Below, piece after piece: positions 33,418 to 45,654 of a stretch of 64,000 bases of DNA. Each line of letters opens with the position of its first letter. The first letter of the stretch is position 1. The position numbers and the translations under genes were made by a program. Under the pieces are notes generated by a model, which saw only the letters and a program-made list of their open reading frames with translations, ran no database searches and was not told where the DNA came from. Origin of the DNA: Ulota crispa (lineage: Eukaryota; Streptophyta; Bryopsida; Orthotrichales; Orthotrichaceae); NCBI GenBank assembly GCA_963920765.1, contig OY987248.1, positions 1,059,001 through 1,123,000 on the forward strand, read 5' to 3'.

Positions 33418-36245
33418 GTGGCAACACCTCTAGTGCCAAAACGACAAAAAGCTCAAGCCAACACAATCAACAGAAAGTGGATGGAGAGTTGGTCTTGTAA
33501 GTTTACGTGGGCGGAGGGGGAGTTTGACTCCAAGGGCGACTTAACTAGGGTGATATGTCGCTATTGCACTTCCATAACTAGAAGAAAGAATGTAATGGTT
33601 TCCAAGGCCGACAACTTGGAAAAACATGAGGGCAAACGCATTTACCGTGAGGATGGCGTGCCTCTTCTTGAGTTAAAGAAAGGCGACACCTTTATTGACA
33701 AGAACTGCAGTCATGCCAAGTTGTATGTGCTTTGGGCCGGGAGGAAGCAGACTGGCACTGTGTTGGAGCAGCTCAATTCTGATCTTCATGGTGACATGAA
33801 GATGAAGGTATTGTAGTTCTCAACTTTATTTCAAGTTCTTTCTGATGGGAGATTCATGTGTGACTATGAGAGGCAGCAACACCTTCTCAAACACTTTAAG
33901 GTAAAACACATTCCTAGAAGGCACTAGTCTGAAACTGCTAGTTGGGAGATTAGTGATCACCTCCACATTTCTATTCTGCTTGCTCTAAAAAGTGTTGTGC
34001 AGTTTGCCAATGTTATTTTGATTAGTGCTCAAGAAGTGACTGCAGTGGACAACACTTCCTAGATCGGTGTTCACGTATACACGATGGATAACTGGGAGCG
34101 GATTCCGCACCTCTTGCACTTGTCTTGTCTATCGGATGGTGGCAAGGCTGATCAATTGACGCAGGTTATCATGCATGCTTTGATGGGGGAGGGTGGCTTA
34201 ACCCGTGAGCATATTGCAGGGAAACTTGTCTATTTCGGAGCTGATGGGCCGGGTCAGCACCTTCCAAGGTTCAAAGACTAGGGTGACTACCCAGATCAAA
34301 GAGAAATGGGCTCCCTTCACATTGGGAGCAAGTTGCGCCTCCCATTGAGTGAACCTTGTGGTGGAGACACTTTTGAAGTACCCACTAGTCTTACGATTGG
34401 AGGGTCTCTTCCAAAGTGTGTATGCATACTTTTGCAGGAGCAACAAGTGACGTGTTGAGCTTCAAAGGTTGGCTGATCTCATGGAAACTAAGGGCCAGAA
34501 GATGGTAAGAAATAATGACACTCGTTGGATCTCAACAAGGAGCCCAGCACAACAAGTAATGGCTGAGTATAAGCCCTTACTTGTGAAGTCTGGTGTTGAC
34601 ATGAGCGATACTGCAGGGCAGAAGAGCAATGCACTTGCCACGGCCATATTTGATTACCTCTTAGATGTTGAGGTCTTGTTGTCACTGGCTTGCTTCATTC
34701 CAATGCTCAACTCAGTCCATTGCCTGATAAAGTTGTTCCAATCACGAGATATTTTTATCTGTGATTTTATGCAAGCTATTAAGCTTTGCCAAGGTGAACT
34801 TGTGAGACTTTTTGTTGATCCTTCCATTGCATTCAATGACAGTGACTTCAAAACATACAAGTCGCTTGTGAAGCTTCAATCTGATGACATACCCTTGGAG
34901 TGGAGAGCTTTGTCAAATGAGAGTGGGTAGTCACATCTTGTTTTCAGTTTTGGCTTCACAAGTGTATATGCCCGTTGTCACGACAAGGTGATCAAGGAGC
35001 AACTCTTTGTCACAAAAGAGGAGTTCCTTTGCGTCCAGCTGAATGTGGAGCGACAGTTTGGAGGTACAATTTGAACTGAGCATGCTGGTTTGCAGTAAGT
35101 TCTTTGTAGAAATTGCTGTTTGTAGGTTGTAGTTGTGGTGCATGGTTTAGTTGCTTTTTATGTTTCTTTCTCACTTGATTTCATTGAGTGCAGTATTCAC
35201 AGTATCACACTCGATTTGCAGGGCAGGAAAGACGCTCATGAGTTGGCTTTGTATGTTCTTTTGAGTTGAAGATCTGAGGCTTCCTTTGTGTGTTAAGTTG
35301 CTATGGTCACTTTGTTTTATGCCTTGAGGTGGTTTCAGGCAATTTCCAGCAGCAAAGCAGCTGGTGGCTGTGACTTAGTTGCACTTGAGTGTCTTCGTGG
35401 TTTCTTTTTTCTAGCTTTCTGGGTTCAGTCATGTCTCTGACTTCTTTGTGTCTTGTTAGTGAAATACAAATAAGATAAAAAGAGAGTAAGTACAGTATTA
35501 TTAAGTTGTTTGTGCTCTACTTCCTTTTTATCTTGTTTGTAGATCTCTTTCTTGATACTCTTTTTTTATAAGTTTTGACATGGGCTTATTTGCTTACTAT
35601 GTGCAATGTTCACAAGTGGTTATGGTATTCCATGCCTACAAAGATGGCTCAGAACTTGGTGGACAAGCTAGATCACCAGTTTCCTCAGCATGAGTTACTA
35701 GATGCCTTTAGGGTTATTTATCTCCAAGACTGGTTGCAAGAAGGTGCTGAAGACAGCTTTTCTGGCCACTTGGCTGTGATCAAAAGCTTTATGCGCGTGT
35801 GTCAACATTGGCAGGAGACAATGCTGAAGCACTTCCTTACACTGTCTCTGAGATGCTCTCTGTGTCCAACCTGGACAATCGGCAGGGGCTCTTTAAGCAG
35901 ATGATGAAGTCAAACTCTGAGTGTGCTTGTGGCTTGCCATTCAACCTCAACCCAGTTACCAAACTGTGAAGAAGCCTTTCTAAGTCTAGGCACTTGAAGA
36001 CTTTGATTTCATAGTACCTCAAGTTGGTTGAGATTGGCTGTTGTTTGGTTCTTGGGTCAGTTGAGGATGAGAGGTGTTTCTCCACTCTCAAATTCTTGAA
36101 GTCCTACCAAAGGAACCCCTTTGGGAAGCATTTGCCATTGGTGGTCCGTATGTTTGGTCAGAAATACCACACACTTGAAACCTTTCCTTATGAAGAGGCT
36201 ATTCAATCTTGGAAAAGTGCTGTTGAAAGGCAAAGCAATGTGTAG
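33418..36245 (+). pseudogene. Decayed hAT-family transposase with BED-like zinc finger
   Basis: The first open part (33418-33816) has a BED-like finger segment with VICRYC and a following NLEKHEGKR. The frame continues to 34281 through in-frame stops at about 33814, 33928 and 34060, with WERIPHLLHLSCLSDGGKAD and KLVYFGADG, which match the catalytic-core region of ZMYM6/GTF2IRD2-type hAT proteins. A frameshift leads to 34469-34930, where NDTRWISTRSP is the usual ETRW-like motif. After a non-coding interval of about 640 bases (possibly an intron), 35575-35904 and 36024-36245 carry VEDERCFSTLKFLKSYQRN and a HLPLVVRMF tail, the hAT C-terminal dimerisation domain. Several stops and frame changes show it is inactive. 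I could not find its TIRs or TSD. It is not closely similar to the hAT fragment at 26.4 kb. Confidence 0.75.
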
Positions 36246-36249
36246 AAAG

Positions 36250-37560
36250 GCAAGGCAAGTTGTATGATAGGCCAATGGGATGTGAAGAACAACAATATCC
36301 TCATTACTAAAGCCCTTCCAAACTCCTTAGTTTTCATGAGATTAAACTTCCTTTGTACCTCTAGATATTAAAGTCAACCTTGACTTCAAGGTTTTCCCAA
36401 AACCATTGAGCCTTTCTGTAATTCGTGAAAGATGGAGCATGGAGGATTGAAGTATAGTAAAAGATGGAGAATGGAGAAGCAGCAATAGAAGATGGAGCCT
36501 AGAGAATGAAGAAGCAGCAGCAACAGAAGATGGAGTGGTGGAGCTTGGAGATTGTATAAGCAACAGCTCCAAGAACCAAGAACCAAGAGTTTGAGTTTTT
36601 TGGCTAAAGTGTCTTGTTTGTCTAGTGCTATGCTGCAAAACACTGATACTGCAATGGGCAGTCTTGCCATGTGCAAGTCAAGTTCAACTCCTGAATCAGT
36701 GGTAGACCTTGAAGTATAAGTGCATTAGAACATGTGTCTTGTACAGATTTGAACAAATTGCCCAAAACTGCTTAATAAGCATGTGTTCTTGAGTAAGCTT
36801 AATAGTTGTTAGATTGTTAGTTGTTACTGTTTACTTCCAAGTTACCACCTAATTCCCTTACTTACTGACCACTTAACTTACATCAATTGCAACAAAATCG
36901 CTAAGTGGAGACATTCTCATGTGTTACTTAGCAATCACAGCCACTAAAATAAAAAGTAGAAAGGATACATTGCCTCAAAAAAAACTGGCTTAGCAAACAA
37001 ACCACGAAAAAATACCGAATTAGCTGCAAGTGACCTCCAGAACGGACTGTGGATTCGCATTTTACAATAAAGGCATTCACAGAAATTTTGCGGAAATTCT
37101 ACACTCACTCACCCAATTTATCCGTGCAGTTTTTACCAATCACTAGTCATTTAGCTGGGATATTGAAACTTTTACAGGGTGTGTAGCCAATCAGTGAAAA
37201 ACCCTGAGGGCGCCCAGGGAACCCTGAGGGCTACTGGCACCACTTGGTATGATTTCAATGGTGATCGCAAGTTAAGGAATGAAGGCAGAAATCAGGCAGA
37301 CACAAACTCTCTGAGGTCTCTGAGGCCTCTGACTTCCCAAATCTGCCAAGCACCGGCGTTGGTTCTCTGGGGTTTTTTTGCCTGGGGTTTGGCAGACCCT
37401 CAGCTCAATGGTAGGTGCTGCTGCTCACGGCGACCAAGGGTCGGCGACCACTGTCAAAAATCTTGGCTTGCGGCGGAGGCTTTCTGCAAACGGGATAATG
37501 GTCATAAGATTGTGCCATCCTGAGGAAAAGGCTCACCAGCAATCAAGAGCGTTGCTGCTG
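36250..37560. other. Stretch downstream of the hAT gene, only simple repeats
   Basis: A purine-rich run with repeated GAAGATGGAG units lies at 36430-36550. A GC-richer patch lies at 37180-37560 with short frames and no domain. The 3' end of the hAT element may lie here but could not be placed. Confidence 0.4.
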
Positions 37561-37566
37561 CTGGTA

Positions 37567-37881
37567 AGGTAGGAGCACCCATAAACGTCAAACTAAGGGT
37601 TTTGAACATGATGAGTATTAATAAACAACTAGCAAATTATAGGATCCTATTAGGAACAAAAAACAAATGAGTTTGCACTTTTAAATGTATTATTTGGATG
37701 TTTGTGAGAATAAGTTGTGAATTTTTAAAGAGCAAACTGCCATTGCACCCATAATCACTTTTAAGAATTCATGTTCACATCTTGTACATTCTTGTCATTA
37801 CATCTATTCACTTCCACAGATTTTCCAAGATTTCAGAAGTGACGGTTATGGGGACACTAACGCTTATGGGTACTGCTACCT
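37567..37881. mobile_element. AGGTAG-ended TA-flanked MITE
   Basis: The left end AGGTAGGAGCACCCATAAAC and the reversed right end AGGTAGCAGTACCCATAAGC match, with TA on both sides (37565-37566, 37882-37883). The first bases are shared with the elements at 7418, 44587 and 45655, although the bodies differ. Confidence 0.8.
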
Positions 37882-37883
37882 TA

Positions 37884-38464
37884 AGGTAGTAAGCTCTAAA
37901 AGCGTTTAGTCATTTTGAACCGTCAATGTAGGGTCACTAAAACAATGCACATAGATTCTTAAATGGGTCACATTTTTTTATGTTTGGAAATTGTACTTGT
38001 GCATGAACTATTTTAGAACCTCAAGAGAGTGACATGAGCTACCACTAAGTGTGCTTATTGTCATAATTGTGTTTAGATTTGTTTTTCAATAAAATATAGA
38101 TATATGTCATACTAAATGAAAGCTTGTTCTCAATCATGATTTGAGTATTAGAATATGGAATGGGTGCTTGCATGCTCTAAGAGCCTTATTGGAGCATTCT
38201 CAACTTTGTAGTGGTTAGTTTTAGGACTCATGTGTTCTATTTACAAGCAGCCTTTGCATCATGAATGCTACCACCTATGATCAAGAATATATACCTATGC
38301 ACCTTTTGCTTTGATAAATTGTAGTTAATTCATACCAACTCAAAAAAAATCAATTTAAATGGCCATAGAATTGTTTCTTCTTTGACTTTCCATCAAAATA
38401 TTTCCAAATTTCTAACCAAAATTTATTTTAGTACAGAAGTCATCTTTTCCTTAGATGGTAATTT
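37884..38464. other. AT-rich intergenic DNA
   Basis: Begins with AGGTAGTAAGC directly after the TA of the preceding element, so a second AGGTAG end may start here, but no partner end was found. Confidence 0.4.
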
Positions 38465-38796
38465 CTTATAACTTTCATCTCATTTATAAAAATAGAATGA
38501 TTAAAAGCTCCCCAACGTATATATAAGTCTAAAGAACCTACATTTCATAATTTTATTTGAAAAAATGCAATTTTTAAAAAAGTTTTTGGGCTGCCTGCCA
38601 AGAGTCATTTTCGAGGTTTTCTTTTTTAACTTCTTCAACAAATGTCAAAATGAAGAGAAAACTAGATGCCCACATAGGTCTTGAGATTCCCTATCTTCCA
38701 TAAAAATTTCAAAAATTCACACAAAGTAATTTAGCCATAGGTACATGCCCAAAATTCCATTTGTCCCCCAAACGGACTACGATCCTTGAGGGGGGG
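38465..38796 (+). mobile_element. TTAA-flanked element, long family, right part only
   Basis: Matches the right third of the 5549-6475 element (CTTTCATCTCATTTATAAAA, AAAGCTCCCCA, CATGCCCAAAATTC). It ends in a G-run followed by TTAA at 38797-38800. The left two thirds are missing. Confidence 0.7.
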
Positions 38797-38800
38797 TTAA

Positions 38801-39573
38801 CAAAATCTAGAAACAATTATTTGTTTGTAATGCGAGGAGAAATATTCAAAATGTTCGTTGACTAATGGCTCTTGTAGAATTACATTGGGTGTTCTTAGTA
38901 GGGAATCAGTCCATGCATTTGGAATTCAGTTCTAAACAATGTGCGTGACACCAAAATATCTCATGGTCGTCATGGTCTTGTACAATCCAAATTCATCTTC
39001 ATAATCCAGAATCAGGTTAAGTATGGCATAACATTTTAGCAATGTTTCAATAACTTGAGCCTCTTGGTAAATTTTCATGGCAACCGCTTTATTTTATGAA
39101 AAGGTGTGAGAAAAGAAGTGGATAACACCTAATGCATTCATTACTAGTAAATGATACCCAAATCAATGTTATTTTGTTGAATTGTACATTTTAATTTGAA
39201 CATTTTGAATAGAGGTGTGTTGGTTAGGACATATTTGTATTGATTAGAACTGCTTGATTGAGGTCTTGTTTTTTACTAGTGATTTGATGAAGCATGCCTT
39301 TCACGCTGCCAAAATACTTCATCATTTCCGTAGAACTGGGTTTGAACTCAAGCTTGGTGTGGTAACTACTAGGACTCAATGCCTTTGATCATTGTCCTAG
39401 TTTATTTAAGTTTTAGGTTTTTCTTTTCTGGATTTCTCAAAGCAAATGATGGGAGGATTGGGAGCTTTCATTGCAAAATCAGATTCAACCTACCCTCATG
39501 AGAGGCTAGCACAGAACTGACCGTTGAACTTTGATTGTGGATCCGAATTCTTTTGGGAGATGGGGTAGTAACA
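38801..39573. other. Intergenic DNA, nothing recognised
   Basis: No domain-bearing frame or clear repeat was seen. Confidence 0.5.
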
Positions 39574-39576
39574 TTA

Positions 39577-40132
39577 GGGTGGCTTCACACTATGACCGGG
39601 CAAGTCGAGAGGCTGTGTGATTGAGTGGCCAAACTTTGGTGACAGGTCAACAAAATGGGCTGAAAATAGTTATTAAATTATTGTTTTTGATACCTCTGGC
39701 CGCCCTTAGTGTGAAGCCTCCAAAGGCCAAGTCCAAAGGCCAGACTCTTGATAATAAGTTTTCATGGACTCTCAACTTGAATGGCTAGAGTCTGAAACTT
39801 TCAAAGGCCAAGCCCAAAGTCCAAAGTCACAGCATTTATTAGTCCTTCCAATCCAATGGCCAAGATCTTGTAAGCTTTTAATTATTTTATGAAAACAATG
39901 TGATGGCCTCTCAACCATAATTTGGGTTTCTATTTTTGCTTGACCCAAACTATTACCGAGAGGCCGTCAACTTTGGATGAAAAAGTGATGCCATGTAAAC
40001 ATTTGGAGGATAATGACATTTGGAGTTTGGCCCCTAGTGTGAAGGGTTGAGTGACTGGACTCTCAATTTCTTGCAATATGATTGGTGCAAACCAACGGCC
40101 TCTCAACCTTTGACCATAGTGTGAAGCCGCCC
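39577..40132 (+). mobile_element. Tourist-like MITE, complete copy B, TTA duplication
   Basis: The left end GGGTGGCTTCACACTATG and the reversed right end GGGCGGCTTCACACTATG match, with TTA on both sides (39574-39576, 40133-40135). The 556-bp body has several GAGAGGCCGT and CAAAGGCCAAG phrases and matches 1-445. A 3-bp TTA duplication with G-starting ends is typical of PIF/Harbinger Tourist elements. Confidence 0.85.
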
Positions 40133-40135
40133 TTA

Positions 40136-42068
40136 GAGTCATGAGCTAAACTGACTAGGCGTTGTTTGGTTTTGTTGAAATCATGTGGAGCAGTTGCTCA
40201 CTTTCTATAAAAAAAACACAAAGAAACAAAGAAACCATCAAAAATATTAACTTAATAAATTCGTCTCACCATTTAAAAAGCTATTAGGAGAGTCACTCTC
40301 CATTTTACTCTAGGATCAATTCAAGAAACTCATGTCACCAAACATAACTAGTTTTTCAAAACATTTCATTGAATTTTGGTGTAATCTTCTTGGATACCAG
40401 TTTCTAGAATATGAGCCACAATCCTATGCAAATATCGCAAACTACTATACTTACATCTTTTTTGGCTTTGCAAAACCCCCCATGCATACCCGTAATTGAG
40501 GAATTAGTTGAATATAGTTGATTATGTACAATAATCTACTTATCACTAGACCATTTGACCAGTTATTGAGTACAAAAGTAGGTTTTGTTTTCAATCAAAA
40601 TTTGAAGAATAACAAATGGATCAGAACAAATTTTCCACAAAGGCACGAACTTCGAAATTGATTTTTTTTGTTTTTTGTAGTTGCATACACCAGCAAGGGC
40701 TCACAGCAATAAGCCCCAAAGAGAGTTTCATTGAATTGGCACAATTTGGGAGGCACAACCTCAAGGACTATGCTCAATAATTGTCCATGAATCAATGCAT
40801 TTTTTTGTTTGCCAAATCACAACTATCAAAATTGCATTGGATGATAAATGGAGGGATCAGTTTGGAGCGGTGCAAATCTGTTATTTTTATTTTTATTTTT
40901 GTCAATCTGGCGACTATTTGCCAAAAAAATGCCCTGCCATGAATTTTGCAAGTTGCATGTGTCCTTGGATCACCAGCATCCGAGGAGATTCTGAGCTTTC
41001 TTGGTAACAATCTTACAATTTTCCTCTTCAACCAATTTTTTAGTGCACCAAATATTGCCTGTATGCTTATACTATAGTCAGACATTCCCTAAAATCTAAC
41101 CATTTTTTGTCCGGCTTATTCTCATTTCAACCGAGTTTTTTTACATTCCATTTGGCTAAACTTCTATTGCTTTTTTTGGATCTCCTTGCTCATTGCATGG
41201 AACCACGTACTTGTATCCATGGCCAAAGAGAGCCAACTTAGACGCACTCCAGTAACTGACTAAGTTAGAAACTATGGGACGCGAGGGGTTATTGAGTCAT
41301 TGGGTTCAGTAGCATTGGGGGAGGAATTTTAGCCTCACCAACTAAATTTTGACATCTCTCATTCAAACTAGTTTTTCACAAGCATGCCCCGGTCATTTTT
41401 AATAAATTTCCTTTACGTAAACCATAATATACTTATGATTATTAAACCATAATATACTTATGATTATTAATTTTTTAGAAAAATTAACTAATTTTTTACC
41501 AAGTGTTTTCAAGTTTCAACCGCTTGTTTGCAATTTCAATTGGCTGAGAATACACTAAATGCCGTTTCTCCCTGGACCTTGGGGTTGAATACACGTAGGA
41601 TGGGGTAGGCATTGGGTGTTGTAATAGCGTCTGTCTCCCAAGACATGGTAACTTACAAGTTAGGGCTTCTTTTTTTTTTGGCGTAATTGAGTCAGATTGG
41701 CCAAAAATTAAATTAAAACTTTGGACCACTTTGGGCAGATCCCTCGTCTTATTATCCGATGGACTGTCGACAACTATAATTTGGCAAACAAAAAACAAAG
41801 CCTTGTACGACAAGTGTCCAGGACATGATACACATCTCCAGGACCAGGACATGGTACAAGTTTCCAGGACATGATTCAAGTCTCGGAGAGATAGTTCAGT
41901 GTCTGATGTACTGGACAATAAGAGAGCCATGGCCCATGGCCCCCACCTGGGGTACCATGTGTGGGTACGGAGAACATTCAGTGCAAGACAGCGCTGGGAA
42001 CGTGAGTCTGATCCCCATTCAGTGTTTGGAACATGCTCATGTTCCTCTTACATTTCAGTTGCTCATTA
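40136..42068. other. Intergenic DNA with two tiny tandem repeats
   Basis: A 25-bp unit containing CCATAATATACTTATGATT is duplicated at 41418-41469, and a CCAGGACATGATTCAAG-like unit of about 24 bp occurs three times at 41818-41880. A segment near 40800-40915 and one near 41690-41795 are weak inverted relatives around TTTGTTTGCCAAAT. No gene was recognised. Confidence 0.5.
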
Positions 42069-42071
42069 TAA

Positions 42072-42315
42072 CCCCTAAATGGTGTTGCCTACCAAAAGTG
42101 TTGGCTGTATACATGCTGTATAAGGACCATTTAGTACTTGAAGAAATGACATTAAGAAAAATGTCAAAAATTTCCCAAAAGATTCTACTTGATTGGTAGT
42201 ATGTTTATGATTTTGCTTAAAATCTATTGCTCCAATGGAATTCATGTGCTATCCAAACACCCCATCCGTATAGAACACAAGAGAGTGTATACAACACACC
42301 AACATCCTTTAGAAA
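42072..42315. mobile_element. TTAA-type MITE, short family, diverged copy
   Basis: The body matches 1095-1323 closely (TTGCCTACCAAAAGTGTT, GAAGAAATGAC, AAAATGTCAAAAA). The left end is CCCCTAAATGGTGTTG and the right end CAACATCCTTTAGAAA followed by TTAA. The eroded tips suggest an older insertion than the copy at 1095. Confidence 0.8.
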
Positions 42316-42319
42316 TTAA

Positions 42320-43788
42320 TCCCAAAAAAACACACACAACTCACAAATTTATTGCAAAATTATCCCATGCAAAATGAAGTCTAAAAACTCATACTTGAGA
42401 AGTATCACTTTGCAAATATCAAGTTTTTTCTTTCTTTGACATCTATGAGGAAAGTATAGTGCAACTATTTGCAAATGCATGGACTCCGTTTTTGTTAAAT
42501 TAATAATTTTCATACTCCATAGAAAAGTCTGATTTTTTGCAAATTGCAAAAATTCGAGGTGCTACAAATTATTCAATACTTTGACTATTAAATTTGGATC
42601 TTGTTTAGCGCCTCTAAGGAATGTTTCTAGCATATTGAAATAATTATAATAATTGCGTTTGAACTACTACATCACACCCACTAGCATTTGCAATGCATAT
42701 TGATGGTTTACATATTGTAAGCTAAAGCGTTTGCTCAAAGAGTCCTTAATCTCGCATAACATTAGTTAGCAAATAAAGAGTTTGTTCTCCAAAATAAAAT
42801 TGCTACCATCTTGTGGCTGTTAGAAGTTGAACAGTTGAACCTTCGTATAAGAGTTGAAGAGAAACAAGTATCATGCAATGCAAGATACAACTCAATAGTG
42901 AAGGATAGTGGGCTCTAGTGCAAAAAGTATTTTTTATTAGTGGGGTTTTTAATGATGTTCTTCATATTTATGAAGAAAACACTTTCTTTTACTTGCATGA
43001 GGTATATAAGACCCTGTTATTGTTGTTGAATCGCATATATATGGTAAGATGAAAGGTTATCAATAACTAAAATGCCATAAGGAGAATATTTGAACAATTC
43101 AAAATTGAATGTATATGTGAATTGGTGTATATGCATTAGCATGAAGGAGCATGTGCAATAGGTTTATGTGGTAAAAGAGCCTTTGGCACAAGTTGCATAG
43201 TTCTCTTCACCAAAAACATTCTCTTTATTAATGGTGAATAAACAACCTTGTAAGTTGTCTAAATCTTAGAGACATAAGGCTTCCTTTTTTAGAGAAATTG
43301 TTTGTTTTTGAAGAAAATCTCATTTCTTTCCATCAAACCCCATACTACAATGTTCTTACTTACATCAATTGCTTTAGGACCACCCATTTTTTGCAAGTAG
43401 ACTTTGAAATGGTTTAAGAAAAAGAAAAGAAACATCACTGATCAAAAAGACAAAAACACTATGCCACCAATTTTTGCAAAGATTTACAACAAATATTTTA
43501 TTTATCAATTGTGGAAGGATCTCATGCATGTTGCAAATATATGAACAACTTAAGAATACATGAATTGCAAAGCCAACCACATACTTTGCCAGTAGATTTA
43601 GAAAATTACATGTTCCTATTCATTGTGGAACTTGCAACAATCTTCCAGCTTGAAACAATAAAAGCATGCAATTCCGCAACTTTTGCAATCGACCAAGTGA
43701 GCATTTTGCATTCAAAAAATATTGCACAAATGAATGTAGTGGTCAAAAAAATTCTAAAAATAATTGTGGTTTTAAACATTCCATGTCT
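42320..43788. other. AT-rich intergenic DNA, nothing recognised
   Basis: Short open frames without domains only. Confidence 0.55.
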
Positions 43789-43792
43789 AATA

Positions 43793-44362
43793 CTCCCTCT
43801 GTCCCATTATAAAGCTCCAAAAAATTTCTCCATGAAGGATTAACTATATTTTTAGTCATTATGTTAGTGACAAATGCATTCTAGAATCAATATATCACCT
43901 ACCAAATATCTGCAAAATTTCAAGTTTTTATGTTGCTGTGAAGACACCCAAATTCCATGCAAAAAGTACCATACTTGTGCATAGGTTGAGAAGGCTGCCG
44001 GCTCCTCATTACTTTAGTCTTTGTACTAATGACACATGTATTCTAAAATCAATATACCACCTACCAAATGTGTGCTTTGATGTTGCCATTTGGGCACCCA
44101 AATTCCATGCAAAAAGTACCATATTTGTACATGTTGCTAGCTCCTCATTACTGATGATTTAAAGATTAGTAGCAACAATGATACTTCATATGGGCAAGGC
44201 CAAGCTTGTTAGGAGAGGAATGCTCTTTAATTGCTTAAGTTGTCCCCATGAGATCATTGGACATGACAAATACTTTTTCAACAATTGAAACTAACAAAAG
44301 GAAGCTTTTTAGTGGGACAAGAACTATGCCTAATTTGGAGCTTTATATTGGGACAAAGGGAG
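43793..44362. mobile_element. Stowaway-type MITE with internal duplication
   Basis: The left end CTCCCTCTGTCCCATTATA and right end ATTGGGACAAAGGGAG are the classical plant Stowaway termini, flanked by TA on both sides (43791-43792, 44363-44364). The inside contains two tandem copies of a segment of about 157 bp (sharing CCCAAATTCCATGCAAAAAG and ATATACCACCTACCAAAT), which explains its length of 570 bp. Confidence 0.9.
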
Positions 44363-44586
44363 TACCATTTTTCCTTTGTCATTTTGTGCCCCATTCAAAA
44401 ACAAAGTGTTTTTTCAAAACTTAAGTTAATAATTACCATTTTCGGGGTGAGGGTGATTATAGCTTGCGCGGATATGAGGTCAAGTTCATGGCAATAAGCC
44501 TAAAATCCAAAAATATCAAAATTGGTACAAAAAAGGGATATGTGGGGTTTTCATGCAGCGGAGCCAGTCCAGACTCTAGAGGAGTA

Positions 44587-44960
44587 AGGTAGAAATACCA
44601 TAAACGGTTAAAATAAGCTACTTTAGCCTGTAAGATATGGGATTTTTTTTGAGAAATTAAGTTCCATTTGTGGAGAAACAAGGATAAGGAAGAGTGAAAA
44701 AAAAACAAAACAAAAACAAAAAAACTCAAGAATGAATATTTTATGCAATATAAATGTGGATTTAGGGTTTGGACTGATTTTGGTTTCATATGTGTAATTT
44801 AAACGGCTACCTCTAGAAGCTTGATCTGAAACAAATTTGAACCAATCAAATGCAAGGAAATAGCATCTTTTCAAAACCTTTCTCAAAACCATCTCTTGTT
44901 GGTTTGAGAATAGTTTACGCTACCATTATCGGGGAGTAACCGTTTATGGTATTTCTACCT
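44587..44960. mobile_element. AGGTAG-ended TA-flanked MITE with long TIR
   Basis: Inverted ends AGGTAGAAATACCATAAACG and CGTTTATGGTATTTCTACCT bound 374 bp, with TA outside (44585-44586, 44961-44962). It holds T-rich sequence and a pyrimidine/purine run near 44690. Confidence 0.85.
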
Positions 44961-44996
44961 TATTGGAACTGCTTGTGAAGGGGAATGCGAGATTCG

Positions 44997-45341
44997 TAAC
45001 ATTCAGTAGCCTGAAGAGAGGTTGTCTTTCCCTCTCTTCAAGTATCATCCACAAACTTTGTCATGACACAAAAAACAAAAAATAAAATAAAAGTTTTTTT
45101 TTTTTTTTTTAATTTTTTAAAATTTTTTTGACATGGCTGGCCCACACATCAATGTATGTGCACTAAACAGAGCCTCTCTTTCATAAACTCTTTGAGAAAT
45201 TCAACCAAATGTCCTCTTAGCTACTGATGGGTGTAGAATATTCCACACTCTTTCATCTGGCTGGATGAAAGAGTGTGGAATATTTCACACTTTTCAGTTG
45301 GAGGGAGGGCAGCAGGCGCTGAGTGCTACTGAATGTTATGG
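44997..45341 (-). mobile_element. MITE with CATAACATTCAGTAG ends, copy 2, with inner palindrome
   Basis: The left end TAACATTCAGTAGC and right end GCTACTGAATGTTA match copy 1 at 2817-3138 in reverse orientation, including GACATGGCTGGCCCACA. It contains an extra palindrome around 45235-45290 (GTGTAGAATATTCCACACTC repeated inverted) absent from copy 1. Confidence 0.8.
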
Positions 45342-45654
45342 ATTAGGGCTGTGAAAAGGGAGATCAGAAGCATTTTGTAAGTGCATATGTGGTATAATTA
45401 AAACCCATGGATGGTGAACTTCTAGAAATAGCAAAAATGTACAAACTCCTCCATATCGGATTTCGCTGTCCACTTGGGCTGCTGGAGTGCTGGGCTACCA
45501 TTTATTATTAAACAGCTTGCAGTCTAGCCTTAATAAAATCATCCAGGGTGGCAGTCCTCGTTTGGGTTAAGTTTCTGTGCCAAAGGAGGAGGCTGAGATT
45601 GTAAAGCTAGACTGCTAAGATTGGAAGCTGGGCATTTGCACACGGGTGAGCGTA

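Noticed and set aside
41418-41469. CRISPR-like or satellite array
   Set aside because: Only two copies of a 25-bp unit with no spacer; an ordinary short duplication.
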